DNA from: Microbacteriaceae bacterium PS02070
GTDB lineage: Bacteria > Actinomycetota > Actinomycetes > Actinomycetales > Microbacteriaceae
Assembly: GCA_029959865.1 (NCBI GenBank)
Contig: JASCPE010000003.1
Location: forward strand, 186,001 to 250,000
DNA: 64,000 bases
Direction of reading: 5' to 3'
Part shown: positions 43,358-51,276 of the stretch, one piece after another
How positions within the stretch are numbered: position 1 is the stretch's first letter
Layout of the letters: every line of letters begins with the position of its first letter
Made by a program: the position numbers and the translations under genes
Notes under the pieces: model-generated
The model's input: only the letters and a program-made list of their open reading frames with translations
Told to the model about the DNA's origin: nothing
Databases searched by the model: none

Positions 43358-45271
43358 TCAGCTCACATTCGCTCGCTCGCGCGCGCGGAGGGTGTCCGCG
43401 AGCGCGTCGAGCACGGTGGGGTCTTCGATCGTGGCCGGGATCTTGTACGCCTCGCCGTCGGCGATCTGCCGCATCGTCTTGCGCAGGATCTTGCCCGAGC
43501 GGGTCTTGGGCAGGCGGTCCAGCACGATGACATCGCGGAAGGCCGCGACGGGGCCGATGTGCTCCCGGACGAGAGCGACGAGCTCGCGCTCGAGCGTCTC
43601 GGGATCGATCTGCTCGTGCGCCTTGAGGGTGACGAAGCCCGCGGCACGTTGCCCCTTGAGCTCGTCTGCGACGCCGATCACGGCGCACTCTGCGACGGCG
43701 GAGTGCATCGTGAGCACGCCCTCCAGCGAGCCGGTCGAGAGTCGGTGGCCCGCCACGTTGATGACGTCGTCGGTGCGACCCATGACGAAGACGTAGCCGT
43801 CTCGATCGATGTAGCCGGCATCACCGGTGGCGTAATAGCCCGGAAACGCCGCGAGGTAGCTGTCGCGGAAGCGCTCTGGGCTTCCCCAGATGCCGGCGAG
43901 CGTGCCCGGCGGGAGAGGCAGGCGCAGGGCGATGTTGCCTTCCTTCTCGGGCTGCGAGACTTCCCGTCCCTTGCTGTCGAGGATCGTGACGGCGTAGCCG
44001 GGCATGGGCACCGCGGTCGATCCCGCCTTCCCGGGGAGGTGTTCCACGCCCCGTGGGATGGCGCAGATCGGCCAGCCGGTCTCGGTCTGCCACCAGTGGT
44101 CGACGATGGGCACGCGCAGGCCGTCGTTCGCCCAGTGCCACGTCTCCGGGTCGAGCCGCTCCCCCGCGAGAAAGAGCGTCTCCAAGGACGACAGGTCGTG
44201 GGGCGAAAGGTCCTCGAGGTCCGGGTCCACGCGACGGATCGCCCGGAGCGCCGTGGGTGCGGTGAACATCGTCTTCACGCCGTACTCGGCGACGATGCGC
44301 CAGAAGGCACCCGCGTCGGGCGTGCCTATGGGCTTGCCCTCATAGAGCACGGTGGTGGCACCGGCCAGGAGCGGGCCGTAGACGATGAACGAGTGGCCGA
44401 CGACCCAGCCGACGTCGGATGCGGTGAACATCGTGTCGCCGGGGCCGATGTCGTAGATGTGGCGCATCGCCCACGCCAGCGCGACGGCGTACCCGCCGCT
44501 GTCTCGGATGATGCCTTTCGGGCTTCCCGTGGTGCCGGACGTGTAGAGCACGTAGAGCGGATGCGAGGAGTCGACGGCGACCGGTGCGGCGGGCTCGGAG
44601 GCGGCGACGAGGTCGTCCCAGTCGTGCACCTCGGTGCCCTCGATCACCAGGCTGGATGCGTCGCCGGGGACGGCCTCGCGGTCGCGCACGATGACGTGGG
44701 AGACGACGCCCGGAACAGCCTCCACCGCTTTTTGCACCATCGGCAGGTACTCCACGACGCGTCCCGGCTCCAGCCCGCCCGATGCCGTGACGAGCACCTT
44801 GGGGGCGGCGTCCTGGATGCGCACAGACAGCTCGGTGGCGGCGAACCCTCCGAACACGACCGAGTGCACCGCGCCGATCCGTGCGCAGGCGAGCATCGCG
44901 ATGACCGCTTCCGGCGTCATCGGCAGGTAGAGGAGGACTCGGTCACCGGGTTCGACGCCCAGGCCGACGAGGGCACCGGCGAAGTCGGCGACGCGGTCAC
45001 GCAGCTGCGCATAGGAATACGTCTTCTTGGTGCCCGTCATCGCCGAGTCGTACGCGAGCGCGATGGTCTCACCGCGGCCCGCATCGACGTGACGGTCCAG
45101 CGCGTTGGCTGCGACGTTGAGCGTCCCCTCAGGGAACCACCGCCAGGTTTCCCCGGCCTCGTCGAGCGCGCGGTCGGGGGCGTGATCCCACGTAATCGCA
45201 TCGGCCGCGTCGAGCCAGAACGACTCCGGATCGTCGATGCTGCGGGTCCACAAATCGGCGTAGCCTGCCAT
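43358..45271 (-). CDS. prpE: Propionyl-CoA synthetase (PrpE/Acs type)
   Basis: A 637-residue AMP-forming acyl-CoA synthetase. YTSGTTGSPKGIIRDSGGYAVALAWAM is the P-loop, DHWWQTETG and YATGDAGYIDRDGYVFVMGRTDDVINVAGHRLSTG the core signatures, and PKTRSGKILRKTMR the catalytic lysine loop. The N-terminal MAGYADLWTRSIDDPESFW and overall pattern fit the PrpE branch. It activates propionate or acetate for catabolism. Its product fits the uptake function of ActP immediately downstream. Confidence 0.85.
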   Translation of the reverse strand: MAGYADLWTRSIDDPESFWLDAADAITWDHAPDRALDEAGETWRWFPEGTLNVAANALDRHVDAGRGETIALAYDSAMTGTKKTYSYAQLRDRVADFAGALVGLGVEPGDRVLLYLPMTPEAVIAMLACARIGAVHSVVFGGFAATELSVRIQDAAPKVLVTASGGLEPGRVVEYLPMVQKAVEAVPGVVSHVIVRDREAVPGDASSLVIEGTEVHDWDDLVAASEPAAPVAVDSSHPLYVLYTSGTTGSPKGIIRDSGGYAVALAWAMRHIYDIGPGDTMFTASDVGWVVGHSFIVYGPLLAGATTVLYEGKPIGTPDAGAFWRIVAEYGVKTMFTAPTALRAIRRVDPDLEDLSPHDLSSLETLFLAGERLDPETWHWANDGLRVPIVDHWWQTETGWPICAIPRGVEHLPGKAGSTAVPMPGYAVTILDSKGREVSQPEKEGNIALRLPLPPGTLAGIWGSPERFRDSYLAAFPGYYATGDAGYIDRDGYVFVMGRTDDVINVAGHRLSTGSLEGVLTMHSAVAECAVIGVADELKGQRAAGFVTLKAHEQIDPETLERELVALVREHIGPVAAFRDVIVLDRLPKTRSGKILRKTMRQIADGEAYKIPATIEDPTVLDALADTLRARERANVS

Positions 45272-45380
45272 GCGCCTGTCTCCTTCGACATTGGCCCGTC
45301 TTCGGCGACGAGTCCCGATGGTAGGGTCGACGCTACGAAGCGTGTGACGTTGCCGTCACCCCCGGAAGTAGGTAGTACGC

Positions 45381-46235
45381 ATGGCGCACACTGGGGCCGC
45401 CCCTGAGGCTCAGTTGCTCAAGCGAGCCGTTGACGAGCTCGTCGCCCGCACTGGCCTGCCGGTCGCCTTCGGCGGGTATGAGATCGACGACGCCGTCAAA
45501 GTGTCCGCCATCACGGGAGCACGCACCGCGTCGCTCGAAGGACTCGTTGTTCACAAGTCGCGCGGGCTCGGCGGCAGGGCGATCGTGGAGCGTCGCCCGC
45601 GTCTCGCGATCGACTACCGCACGTCCCGCAACATCACTCACGACTACGACCGCCACGTTCTCGGCGAAGGCATCTCCACACTGTTCGCAGTGCCGATCCT
45701 CGTCGGCGGCGAGACGCGCGGCGTGCTCTACTGCGGGTCGTGGCTGACCTCGCCCTTCGGGGATCAGGTCGCCCGGAGCGCGTTCGCCGTCGCTGCCGAG
45801 CTCGGCACGGAACTGCGGGTGCGCGACGAGGTCGCCCGGCAGGTCTCCCTCACGCAGGGAGTCCCTGCCTCGTCCACCGTCGCTCCGGCCGCGCGCGAGG
45901 AATTGCGCGAAGCGTTCATGGAACTGCGCTCGATTGCCTCGATCGTCGCCGACGAGGATGTCCGCTCACGCCTGGCGAAGTTGGAAAGGCGTATTGCGGC
46001 TTTGTCCCGCGATGCCTCGGACCACCCCGATGAACCCGTGGTGCACCTCTCCCCTCGCGAGACCGATGTGCTCGCGTGCGCCGCGATGGGGGCGACCAAT
46101 GCGGAGATCGCGTCGACCCTTCTCCTGAAAGAGGGCACCGTGAAGTCGTACATGCAGTCCGCGATGTCGAAGCTCGATGCCTCCACCCGCCACGCCGCGG
46201 TCACCCGCGCTCGTCGTGTCGGAATCCTCCCCTGA
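45381..46235 (+). CDS. GAF-LuxR transcriptional regulator
   Basis: A 284-residue regulator. The N-terminal GAF-like sensor spans about 10-140 (VKVSAITGARTASLEGLVVHKSRGLGGRAIVERRP), and the C-terminal LuxR HTH spans about 225-284 (VHLSPRETDVLACAAMGATNAEIASTLLLKEGTVKSYMQSAMSKLDASTRHAAV). It is divergent from the prpE-DUF485-actP operon with a 109-nt gap, so a role in carboxylate control is likely. The ligand cannot be read. Confidence 0.9.
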   Translation: MAHTGAAPEAQLLKRAVDELVARTGLPVAFGGYEIDDAVKVSAITGARTASLEGLVVHKSRGLGGRAIVERRPRLAIDYRTSRNITHDYDRHVLGEGISTLFAVPILVGGETRGVLYCGSWLTSPFGDQVARSAFAVAAELGTELRVRDEVARQVSLTQGVPASSTVAPAAREELREAFMELRSIASIVADEDVRSRLAKLERRIAALSRDASDHPDEPVVHLSPRETDVLACAAMGATNAEIASTLLLKEGTVKSYMQSAMSKLDASTRHAAVTRARRVGILP

Positions 46236-46255
46236 CCTCTCGCTAAGGTGGCCTC

Positions 46256-46591
46256 ATGGCTCGCAGAATCGTTCACCAGCTCGTCGACGACCTCGACGAG
46301 ACCGTGTTGGAGCCCGGCGAGGGCGAGACCGTGCTGTTCTCTCTGGACGGCAAGGCGTACGAGATCGATCTGACTGAAGAGCACGCCGCGCAGTTGCGTG
46401 ATGCTCTCGCTCCGTACGTCTCGGCGGGCCGCCCGTTGGCTCGATCCGGCGCTTCGGCCGCGCCTCGACGCCGTTCGGGCCAGCAGGATTACGGCCCCAT
46501 TCGCGAGTGGGCCAAGGAGAACGGGTACGAGGTGTCGGAGCGTGGCCGCGTTCCGGCCACGGTGCTCGAAGCGTACGACGCCGCGCACTGA
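46256..46591 (+). CDS. lsr2: Lsr2 nucleoid-associated protein
   Basis: A 111-residue H-NS-like protein that bridges and silences AT-rich DNA. The N-terminal dimerisation region RRIVHQLVDDLDETV at 3-18 and the C-terminal DNA-binding part IREWAKENGYEVSERGRVPATVLEAY are diagnostic; the RGR loop inserts in the AT minor groove. Two-domain layout and length normal for actinobacteria. Confidence 0.95.
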   Translation: MARRIVHQLVDDLDETVLEPGEGETVLFSLDGKAYEIDLTEEHAAQLRDALAPYVSAGRPLARSGASAAPRRRSGQQDYGPIREWAKENGYEVSERGRVPATVLEAYDAAH

Positions 46592-46697
46592 CGCGACATC
46601 GGTCGCGAGCACGGCACCCGCCTGGGTGCTGCATTTGACGTGCGCGGACTCTCTGAAAGCGGAGGGGACCGCGGGTGGAAGGTGCGCGAAAAGCGAG

Positions 46698-46716
46698 TTA
46701 GGTTAGGCTGTGCTTA
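46698..46716. promoter_or_regulatory. DtxR/IdeR-type iron box
   Basis: TTAGGTTAGGCTGTGCTTA matches about 15 of 19 positions of the TTAGGTTAGGCTAACCTAA iron box, in the promoter region 64 nt before the esterase start. It would repress the gene when iron is sufficient. Confidence 0.8.
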
Positions 46717-46779
46717 CCGGGGTGTCTGACTTGTCCGCGCTCTGCGGCCGATGCCACCGGATTCAGCGACGATGAAAGG

Positions 46780-47862
46780 GTGGAGTCGGACGGCGAGTGC
46801 GAGGTGACGTTCGTCTGGACCGGTGCAGACGTGTCGCGCCGGATCATGGTGCATGTGAACTCGATCACCGACGCGCACCGCGAGGACATCCGGCCCGCGG
46901 TCCTGGAGTGGATCGACGATCGCGGTGTCGCTGCGATCGGCTACCGTGTGCCGGCCGACCTCGTCGCGAGCTACCGGCTCGTCGATGTGACGGACTTTCC
47001 CGACGACGTCGGCAAGGATCGCGCCGGTTGGCTGCGAGTGCATCAGGCGGGGATGGTGGACCCCCGAAGCGCGGAGCACCTGCCGAATCCGCTCGGCGCA
47101 TCGTCGTCGGTGCTGCGTGGGTCTTCTGCCCGGAAGCATCCGGCGGAGGCTCGGCACGGCGCGGCGACTCCCCCGCGTTTGTTGCCCGGGCCCGCGGAAG
47201 GCACCTTCGGTGCGGCGTGGCTCACTCTCCCTGAGGGTGCGCCTGCCGAACGGGTGCTGGTCGCGTTCGACGGTGAGATGTGGCGACAGCTCGACCTGCC
47301 CGCACTCGTGGCGGCGCGCGGAGGCGTGCCCACCGCGGTGCTGTTGATCGGGTCGGGCGGGCCTTCGGACCGTGCCGCGAACCTGCCGCATCCCGACCCG
47401 GCCGCCGCGGCGGTCGCCGGCGCGCTCGACGCCGCGCGCGCCTCGGGTTTGCCAGTACACATCGGCCCGGAGCGGACGATCGTCAGCGGCCAGAGCTATG
47501 GCGGCCTCGCTGCGGGCGCCGTCGTGACGGGGTTCCCGCAGATCGCACGGGCCGCGATCGTGCAGTCGGGGTCGTTCTGGTTTCGCGCGGACACGCCCGT
47601 CACCGAGTTGCGCGACGGCGAGTCCGGCGACGTGCTCGATAGCCTCTCGTCGGCCGATACGTCGGGCGCGCGGATCGTCGTCACGTACGGCACGAATGAG
47701 GGGAGTCTCGCGACGGTGGGTGCGGAGTTCGCGCGGCGCGCTCGTGACGGTGGCGCTCAGGTCGTCGAACGTGCGTACACCGGCGGGCACGACTATGCGT
47801 GGTGGCGCACCGCGCTCCTGGACGGCCTCGACGCGCTGGACGCGCTGGCCGCCTCGGCCTGA
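46780..47862 (+). CDS. Ferric-siderophore esterase (Fes/IroD type)
   Basis: A 360-residue alpha/beta hydrolase that releases iron by cleaving siderophore esters in the cytoplasm. The N-terminal domain has VTFVWTG-type Fes strands and YRVPADLVASYRLVDV; the catalytic part has VSGQSYGGLAAG (Ser elbow), LVAFDGEMWR and TGGHDYAWWR (His). The start GTG 46780 is the first in-frame start after a stop. The iron box in its promoter supports the role. No siderophore biosynthesis gene is in view, so a xenosiderophore is possible. Confidence 0.85.
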   Translation: MESDGECEVTFVWTGADVSRRIMVHVNSITDAHREDIRPAVLEWIDDRGVAAIGYRVPADLVASYRLVDVTDFPDDVGKDRAGWLRVHQAGMVDPRSAEHLPNPLGASSSVLRGSSARKHPAEARHGAATPPRLLPGPAEGTFGAAWLTLPEGAPAERVLVAFDGEMWRQLDLPALVAARGGVPTAVLLIGSGGPSDRAANLPHPDPAAAAVAGALDAARASGLPVHIGPERTIVSGQSYGGLAAGAVVTGFPQIARAAIVQSGSFWFRADTPVTELRDGESGDVLDSLSSADTSGARIVVTYGTNEGSLATVGAEFARRARDGGAQVVERAYTGGHDYAWWRTALLDGLDALDALAASA

Positions 47863-47934
47863 ACGCTGGAGGCATCCGCCTGACCGCCCGCAGGCCGTTC
47901 ACCCGCCGCCCGGGGCAGCCCCGCTCACGCAGCG

Positions 47935-49011
47935 TCAGAGTCCGGCGACCGGCACTCCGAGCCAGCGGGCGAGGTCCTCGAGCTCGGCGCGCACCATCTC
48001 CTGCTCCTCCGGTTCCCACGGGCGAAGTTCGTGGATCGCATTGACGCGCAGCACGTCCCGCTTCTTGTCGAGTTCCGCGTCGAGCAGCCCCGCGAACGTA
48101 TCGCCGATCAGGATCGGGTGGGCGAAGTAGCCGTAGATGCGCTGGCTCTTGGGTTTGAACTGCTCCAGCACGTACTCGAACTCGAACACTTCCTTGAGGC
48201 GCGGGCGGTCGAACAGTGTGGTGTCGTAGGGGTTGAGGATTGCGACGCGTCCGCCGGGGTCGTCGTCCAGGCTTTCCAGCGCAGCCGGGTCGACGCGCCA
48301 CTTCCACTTGGACCCTTCGACGGTCGCTGCCTCCCCCGCGGTCGCGGCGCGCGTCCAGGGTGACTTCTCCTTCGCGATTCCGGCCGCCTGAAGTCGGCGT
48401 TCGGCGTGCAGCCGTCCTGCTTCTTCGGCGTCGTACTCCGGGAGATCCTGCGGGTAGACGCGCTCGGCGAGGTCCCATACGCGCAGGCGCCCCTCGCGCC
48501 GGACGATCGCGACCTTCCCGAGGCGGGCGAGGGCTTCGAGCATGCGCGGCACCTGGTTGGCGCTGTCCCAGCCTTCGGTGTAGATCGCCATCTTCGATGT
48601 GTCGTCGAACTCCGAAGCCAGGAGTGGACCTTCCTTGTCGAGTCGCTTGAGGATGCCGCGGGCGAAGTCCTTGTTCGCATCGAACCATTCCTTTCCCCGC
48701 GCGCGGAACGTCGTCGCGCGCATGACGGGAAGCATGTACGGCAGGAGCGAGGTGGGGCGGAAGGTGCCGTCGTACTCGAAGAGGGTGCGGTCGTCCTCTG
48801 CGGCCTTCTTCAGTTGGCCAGCCTCGTAGGGATAGCCGATGCGTGACCACAGGATGGTGTGCTCGGCCGTGGCGATGGTCGCGGTCGGGTCGATCTTGAG
48901 GTAGCCGAGCTGCTCCGCGACCTCGACGACGTCGACTGGGCGGTCGTAGTCGAGCAGTTGCGCCCGCACGATGAGCCGCCGCGCCTGGTCTTTGGTGAGA
49001 TGGTGCACCAT
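47935..49011 (-). CDS. YcaQ/AlkZ-like winged-helix protein
   Basis: A 358-residue protein of the HTH_42 family that contains E. coli YcaQ and Streptomyces AlkZ, DNA glycosylases that unhook interstrand crosslinks. LTKDQARRLIVRAQLL starts the first winged helix, and VAILNPYDTTLFDRPRLKEVFEFEYVLEQF followed by IYGYFAHPILIGDTFAGLLDAELDKK is a family hallmark. I do not see a convincing QxQ catalytic motif, so it may be a non-enzyme relative. Confidence 0.8.
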   Translation of the reverse strand: MVHHLTKDQARRLIVRAQLLDYDRPVDVVEVAEQLGYLKIDPTATIATAEHTILWSRIGYPYEAGQLKKAAEDDRTLFEYDGTFRPTSLLPYMLPVMRATTFRARGKEWFDANKDFARGILKRLDKEGPLLASEFDDTSKMAIYTEGWDSANQVPRMLEALARLGKVAIVRREGRLRVWDLAERVYPQDLPEYDAEEAGRLHAERRLQAAGIAKEKSPWTRAATAGEAATVEGSKWKWRVDPAALESLDDDPGGRVAILNPYDTTLFDRPRLKEVFEFEYVLEQFKPKSQRIYGYFAHPILIGDTFAGLLDAELDKKRDVLRVNAIHELRPWEPEEQEMVRAELEDLARWLGVPVAGL

Positions 49012-49389
49012 GACGCGAGTGTAGTTGTGAGCCCCGACAGGCCCACCCCCTCGTGATGCTGCGACTGTCGCTCACGACCGAACTGCTCATTGCGTCAGGA
49101 GAACGATCGAAGGCTCCGACACGGTCCGACGCAGGCTGCCGCCCGGGACGCGTCGCTCTGCGGTCTCGGAGCGCGACTACTCGGGCCAGTGGTTGCCCAG
49201 CCCGGGCACACTTCTCCCACGGAACGGGCCCAGTTCTCCTCCGGAACGGGCCCAGTTCTCCTCCGGAGCGGGCCCACTGCTCTCTCGGGAGCGACGCTGC
49301 CCCGTGGAGCGGGCACGCTGCTCCCGGAGCGGGACACTTCCCCCTGGAACGAGCCCCGACTCCCTGGAGTGGGCACACTTCTGCCCCGG
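49012..49389. other. Intergenic region with a degenerate repeat array
   Basis: No convincing gene fills this 378-nt gap between the YcaQ-like gene start and the HNH gene stop. Its distal part (49200-49387) is a tandem array of about 20-bp units, described separately. Confidence 0.7.
49200..49387. repeat. Tandem array of about 18-23-bp GGAGCGGGCACACTTCTCC-like units
   Basis: Eight GGA-started units of 18-23 bp (starts 49221, 49243, 49265, 49288, 49306, 49326, 49346, 49366) plus one leading near-unit. The first two are identical (22 bp). The consensus GGAGCGGGCACACTTCTCC has GGAG/CTCC arms that could pair. The array ends two bases before the HNH stop codon, with no spacer structure. Confidence 0.8.
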
Positions 49390-50814
49390 TTAGAAGGGGG
49401 CGGGATCTCGTTTCCCCCGGTCGGAGGTGGCGGGGTTTCGCGCGGCTGCGAGGTCGGGATCGTCGATGGTGAAGTGGACGCCTGGTGGGCGGCGGTCGGG
49501 GTACTTCACCAGTGTGGGGCTGGTCCAGACCACGGTCCCGTCGGGATCCTTGTGGACCTTCCATCGGGAATGGTGTTTGAGCATGTGATGCCGTCGACAC
49601 GCGTGCGACAAATTCTCCACAGCCGTCGCACCACCGAGCGCGGCGTCTTCGACATGGTCGATATCGCACTTGCGGGCGACGAGGTTGCAACCGGGGAACC
49701 GGCACCGCACATCCACCGCGCGAAGATAGCGGCGCAACTCAGCGCTTGGCCGGTAACGGTCGACCGCCAACACCGCACCAGTGAAGGGATGCGTCAGCAC
49801 CCGATCAAGCCCGGGAACGTCCCCCGCGAGCCTCCGCGCGGTCACAGCGTCGATAGGTTGCACACCGTCCAGAGTCGATGATGTCCGCCCGCGGCCGGCC
49901 AACGCGAGCACGGGCACCGTCACATGCACCTCCGCACGGATATGCGCTAGAAGGTCGGCCGCACCATCGGACTCAGGCACCGCCGTCAACACCATCTCCG
50001 CCAGCAGATCCGCGCGGAGGTTATCGACCGAACGGGTCTCCCCCACGCTCGCCTCCCTCGCTCCGTCCGCGTCGCTCACCCCGTCCGCCTCCCTCGCTCC
50101 GTCCGCATCCCTCACGCCGTCGGCGCGTCTTGCCCCATCCGTGTCCGCGTTCTTCGCTCTGTCCGCGTCCTTCACCCTGTCCGCGTTCTTCACAGCGATA
50201 GCCATGGACGAAAGCCGGTCATGAATCCCGTGAGCCAGAGTCGAGGGCAGAATCGCGACGAGCTCGCTCATCGCATCCTCCACATCACGCACGAACACAC
50301 CCCGACGCGTCGCGGCCTCGGCATGCCGCTCCTCAAGCGTCCCCGGCATCGCCCTCTCCGCTTCACGCTTCGCGACAGACCGCAACCGGCCCGGCGACTC
50401 CCGAACCGCGACGTCAATCACCCGCTCCTCATATCGAGCCCTGGCCTCCGCATCGGCGATGTGGCCACCACACTCCAGAATCACGGAGACATGCGCATTG
50501 TCGATCTGCCCACCCATCAACGCATCCACCGTTTCGGGGAACAGGGTCATCAAAAGCTCCGCACGTCCCATATTCCGCTCGACCGCGCGGTCGGGCTGCT
50601 TCGTCGCCGCGCCGATCTCCGCAGCGATCGCACGCACCGCCAACGCACCCTCACCAGCCTCCACCCCACTGGTCGCGAGGGTCGACGCCAACGCCAACAA
50701 CTCGGTCTGCGTCGCCTCCAACACCGCCATCCGCCGACGCGTTCTCGCAATCCCCTCCACCACCGCGAAGCGCTCGAACGCCGAGGCTCCATCGTGATGC
50801 GGAATCGCTTTCAT
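49390..50814 (-). CDS. HNH endonuclease-domain protein (DUF222/13E12 repeat family)
   Basis: A 474-residue protein of the actinobacterial 13E12/DUF222 family, common in multiple copies. The C-terminal HNH nuclease has CRFPGCNLVARKCDIDHVEDAALGGATAVENLSHACRRHHMLKH (the D-H core, two C and two H). The middle has a low-complexity stretch of about eight 6-residue units, (V/A)(K/R/S)(D/N/E)AD(R/G). The ATG at 50814 follows GGAGG at 8 nt. Function of the family is unknown; it may be selfish. The gene ends directly on the tandem repeat array. Confidence 0.85.
   Translation of the reverse strand: MKAIPHHDGASAFERFAVVEGIARTRRRMAVLEATQTELLALASTLATSGVEAGEGALAVRAIAAEIGAATKQPDRAVERNMGRAELLMTLFPETVDALMGGQIDNAHVSVILECGGHIADAEARARYEERVIDVAVRESPGRLRSVAKREAERAMPGTLEERHAEAATRRGVFVRDVEDAMSELVAILPSTLAHGIHDRLSSMAIAVKNADRVKDADRAKNADTDGARRADGVRDADGAREADGVSDADGAREASVGETRSVDNLRADLLAEMVLTAVPESDGAADLLAHIRAEVHVTVPVLALAGRGRTSSTLDGVQPIDAVTARRLAGDVPGLDRVLTHPFTGAVLAVDRYRPSAELRRYLRAVDVRCRFPGCNLVARKCDIDHVEDAALGGATAVENLSHACRRHHMLKHHSRWKVHKDPDGTVVWTSPTLVKYPDRRPPGVHFTIDDPDLAAARNPATSDRGKRDPAPF
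50045..50205. repeat. 18-bp in-frame repeats inside the HNH gene
   Basis: Imperfect 18-bp units such as CTCGCTCCGTCCGCGTC repeat about eight times and encode six-residue units on the minus strand. Their number could change by slippage. They lie between the DUF222 and HNH parts, so act as a flexible linker. Confidence 0.7.
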
Positions 50815-50949
50815 AACCCGATCCTCCCAGGGGCCTCCGACACTGAACCCCACGATCAGACGAGTTATCCACAGGTCGCGGACAGTTTTCTTCTCGAACT
50901 GAGAACCGCGTGAAGGCAAGGACGACGGGGCGCAGATCGCACGACGAAA

Positions 50950-50987
50950 GGACCTCGGGCACCGTCGTAACGACGGCCACGAGGTCC
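50950..50987 (-). terminator. Two-tier hairpin downstream of the DEAD-box gene
   Basis: GGACCTCG pairs with CGAGGTCC outside, and CCGTCG with CGACGG inside. On the minus strand it is followed by TTTCGTCG, a weak T tract, 290 bp after the helicase stop. Confidence 0.55.
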
Positions 50988-51136
50988 GCGACAGGCCGCG
51001 CAAAGCACGTGGCGCGCTCCGCTCCGTGCCCCGAGGGGAGTCGGATTCGGGTGCCGCCGCCTACAGGTGGTCTGTGGACCGGCGTTCCCACTGCACGCCG
51101 AAAAGCGCCGCAAGACCCGCGAATTCACCGCGCGAG

Positions 51137-51200
51137 CGCCCGGGGGGCGAAGCGCACGCTGGCGCGACCGCCCGGGGGGCGAAGCGCACGCTGGCGCGAC
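51137..51200. repeat. Perfect 32-bp tandem direct repeat (two copies)
   Basis: The block beginning CGCCCGGGGGGCGAAGCGC occurs at 51137-51168 and again, identical, at 51169-51200. The GC-rich unit contains a GCCCGGGGGGC-like self-complementary core. Confidence 0.85.
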
Positions 51201-51276
51201 CGAAGGCATAGACCCCGATCGCATGACCCCGCTGGCACAGACACGCGCCGAACGCGCGCCCGTGAGACTCCGCGGC

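Larger units (their letters stand above)
50815..51276. other. Intergenic region between HNH and DEAD-box helicase genes
   Basis: Contains no gene I can support. It holds a large hairpin (50950-50987) that probably ends the helicase transcript, and two perfect 32-bp direct repeats (51137-51200). The rest looks like extended 3' sequence of the helicase gene. Confidence 0.6.

Noticed and set aside
49200..49387. CRISPR array
   Set aside because: Units are degenerate and contiguous without spacers; no cas gene is present.
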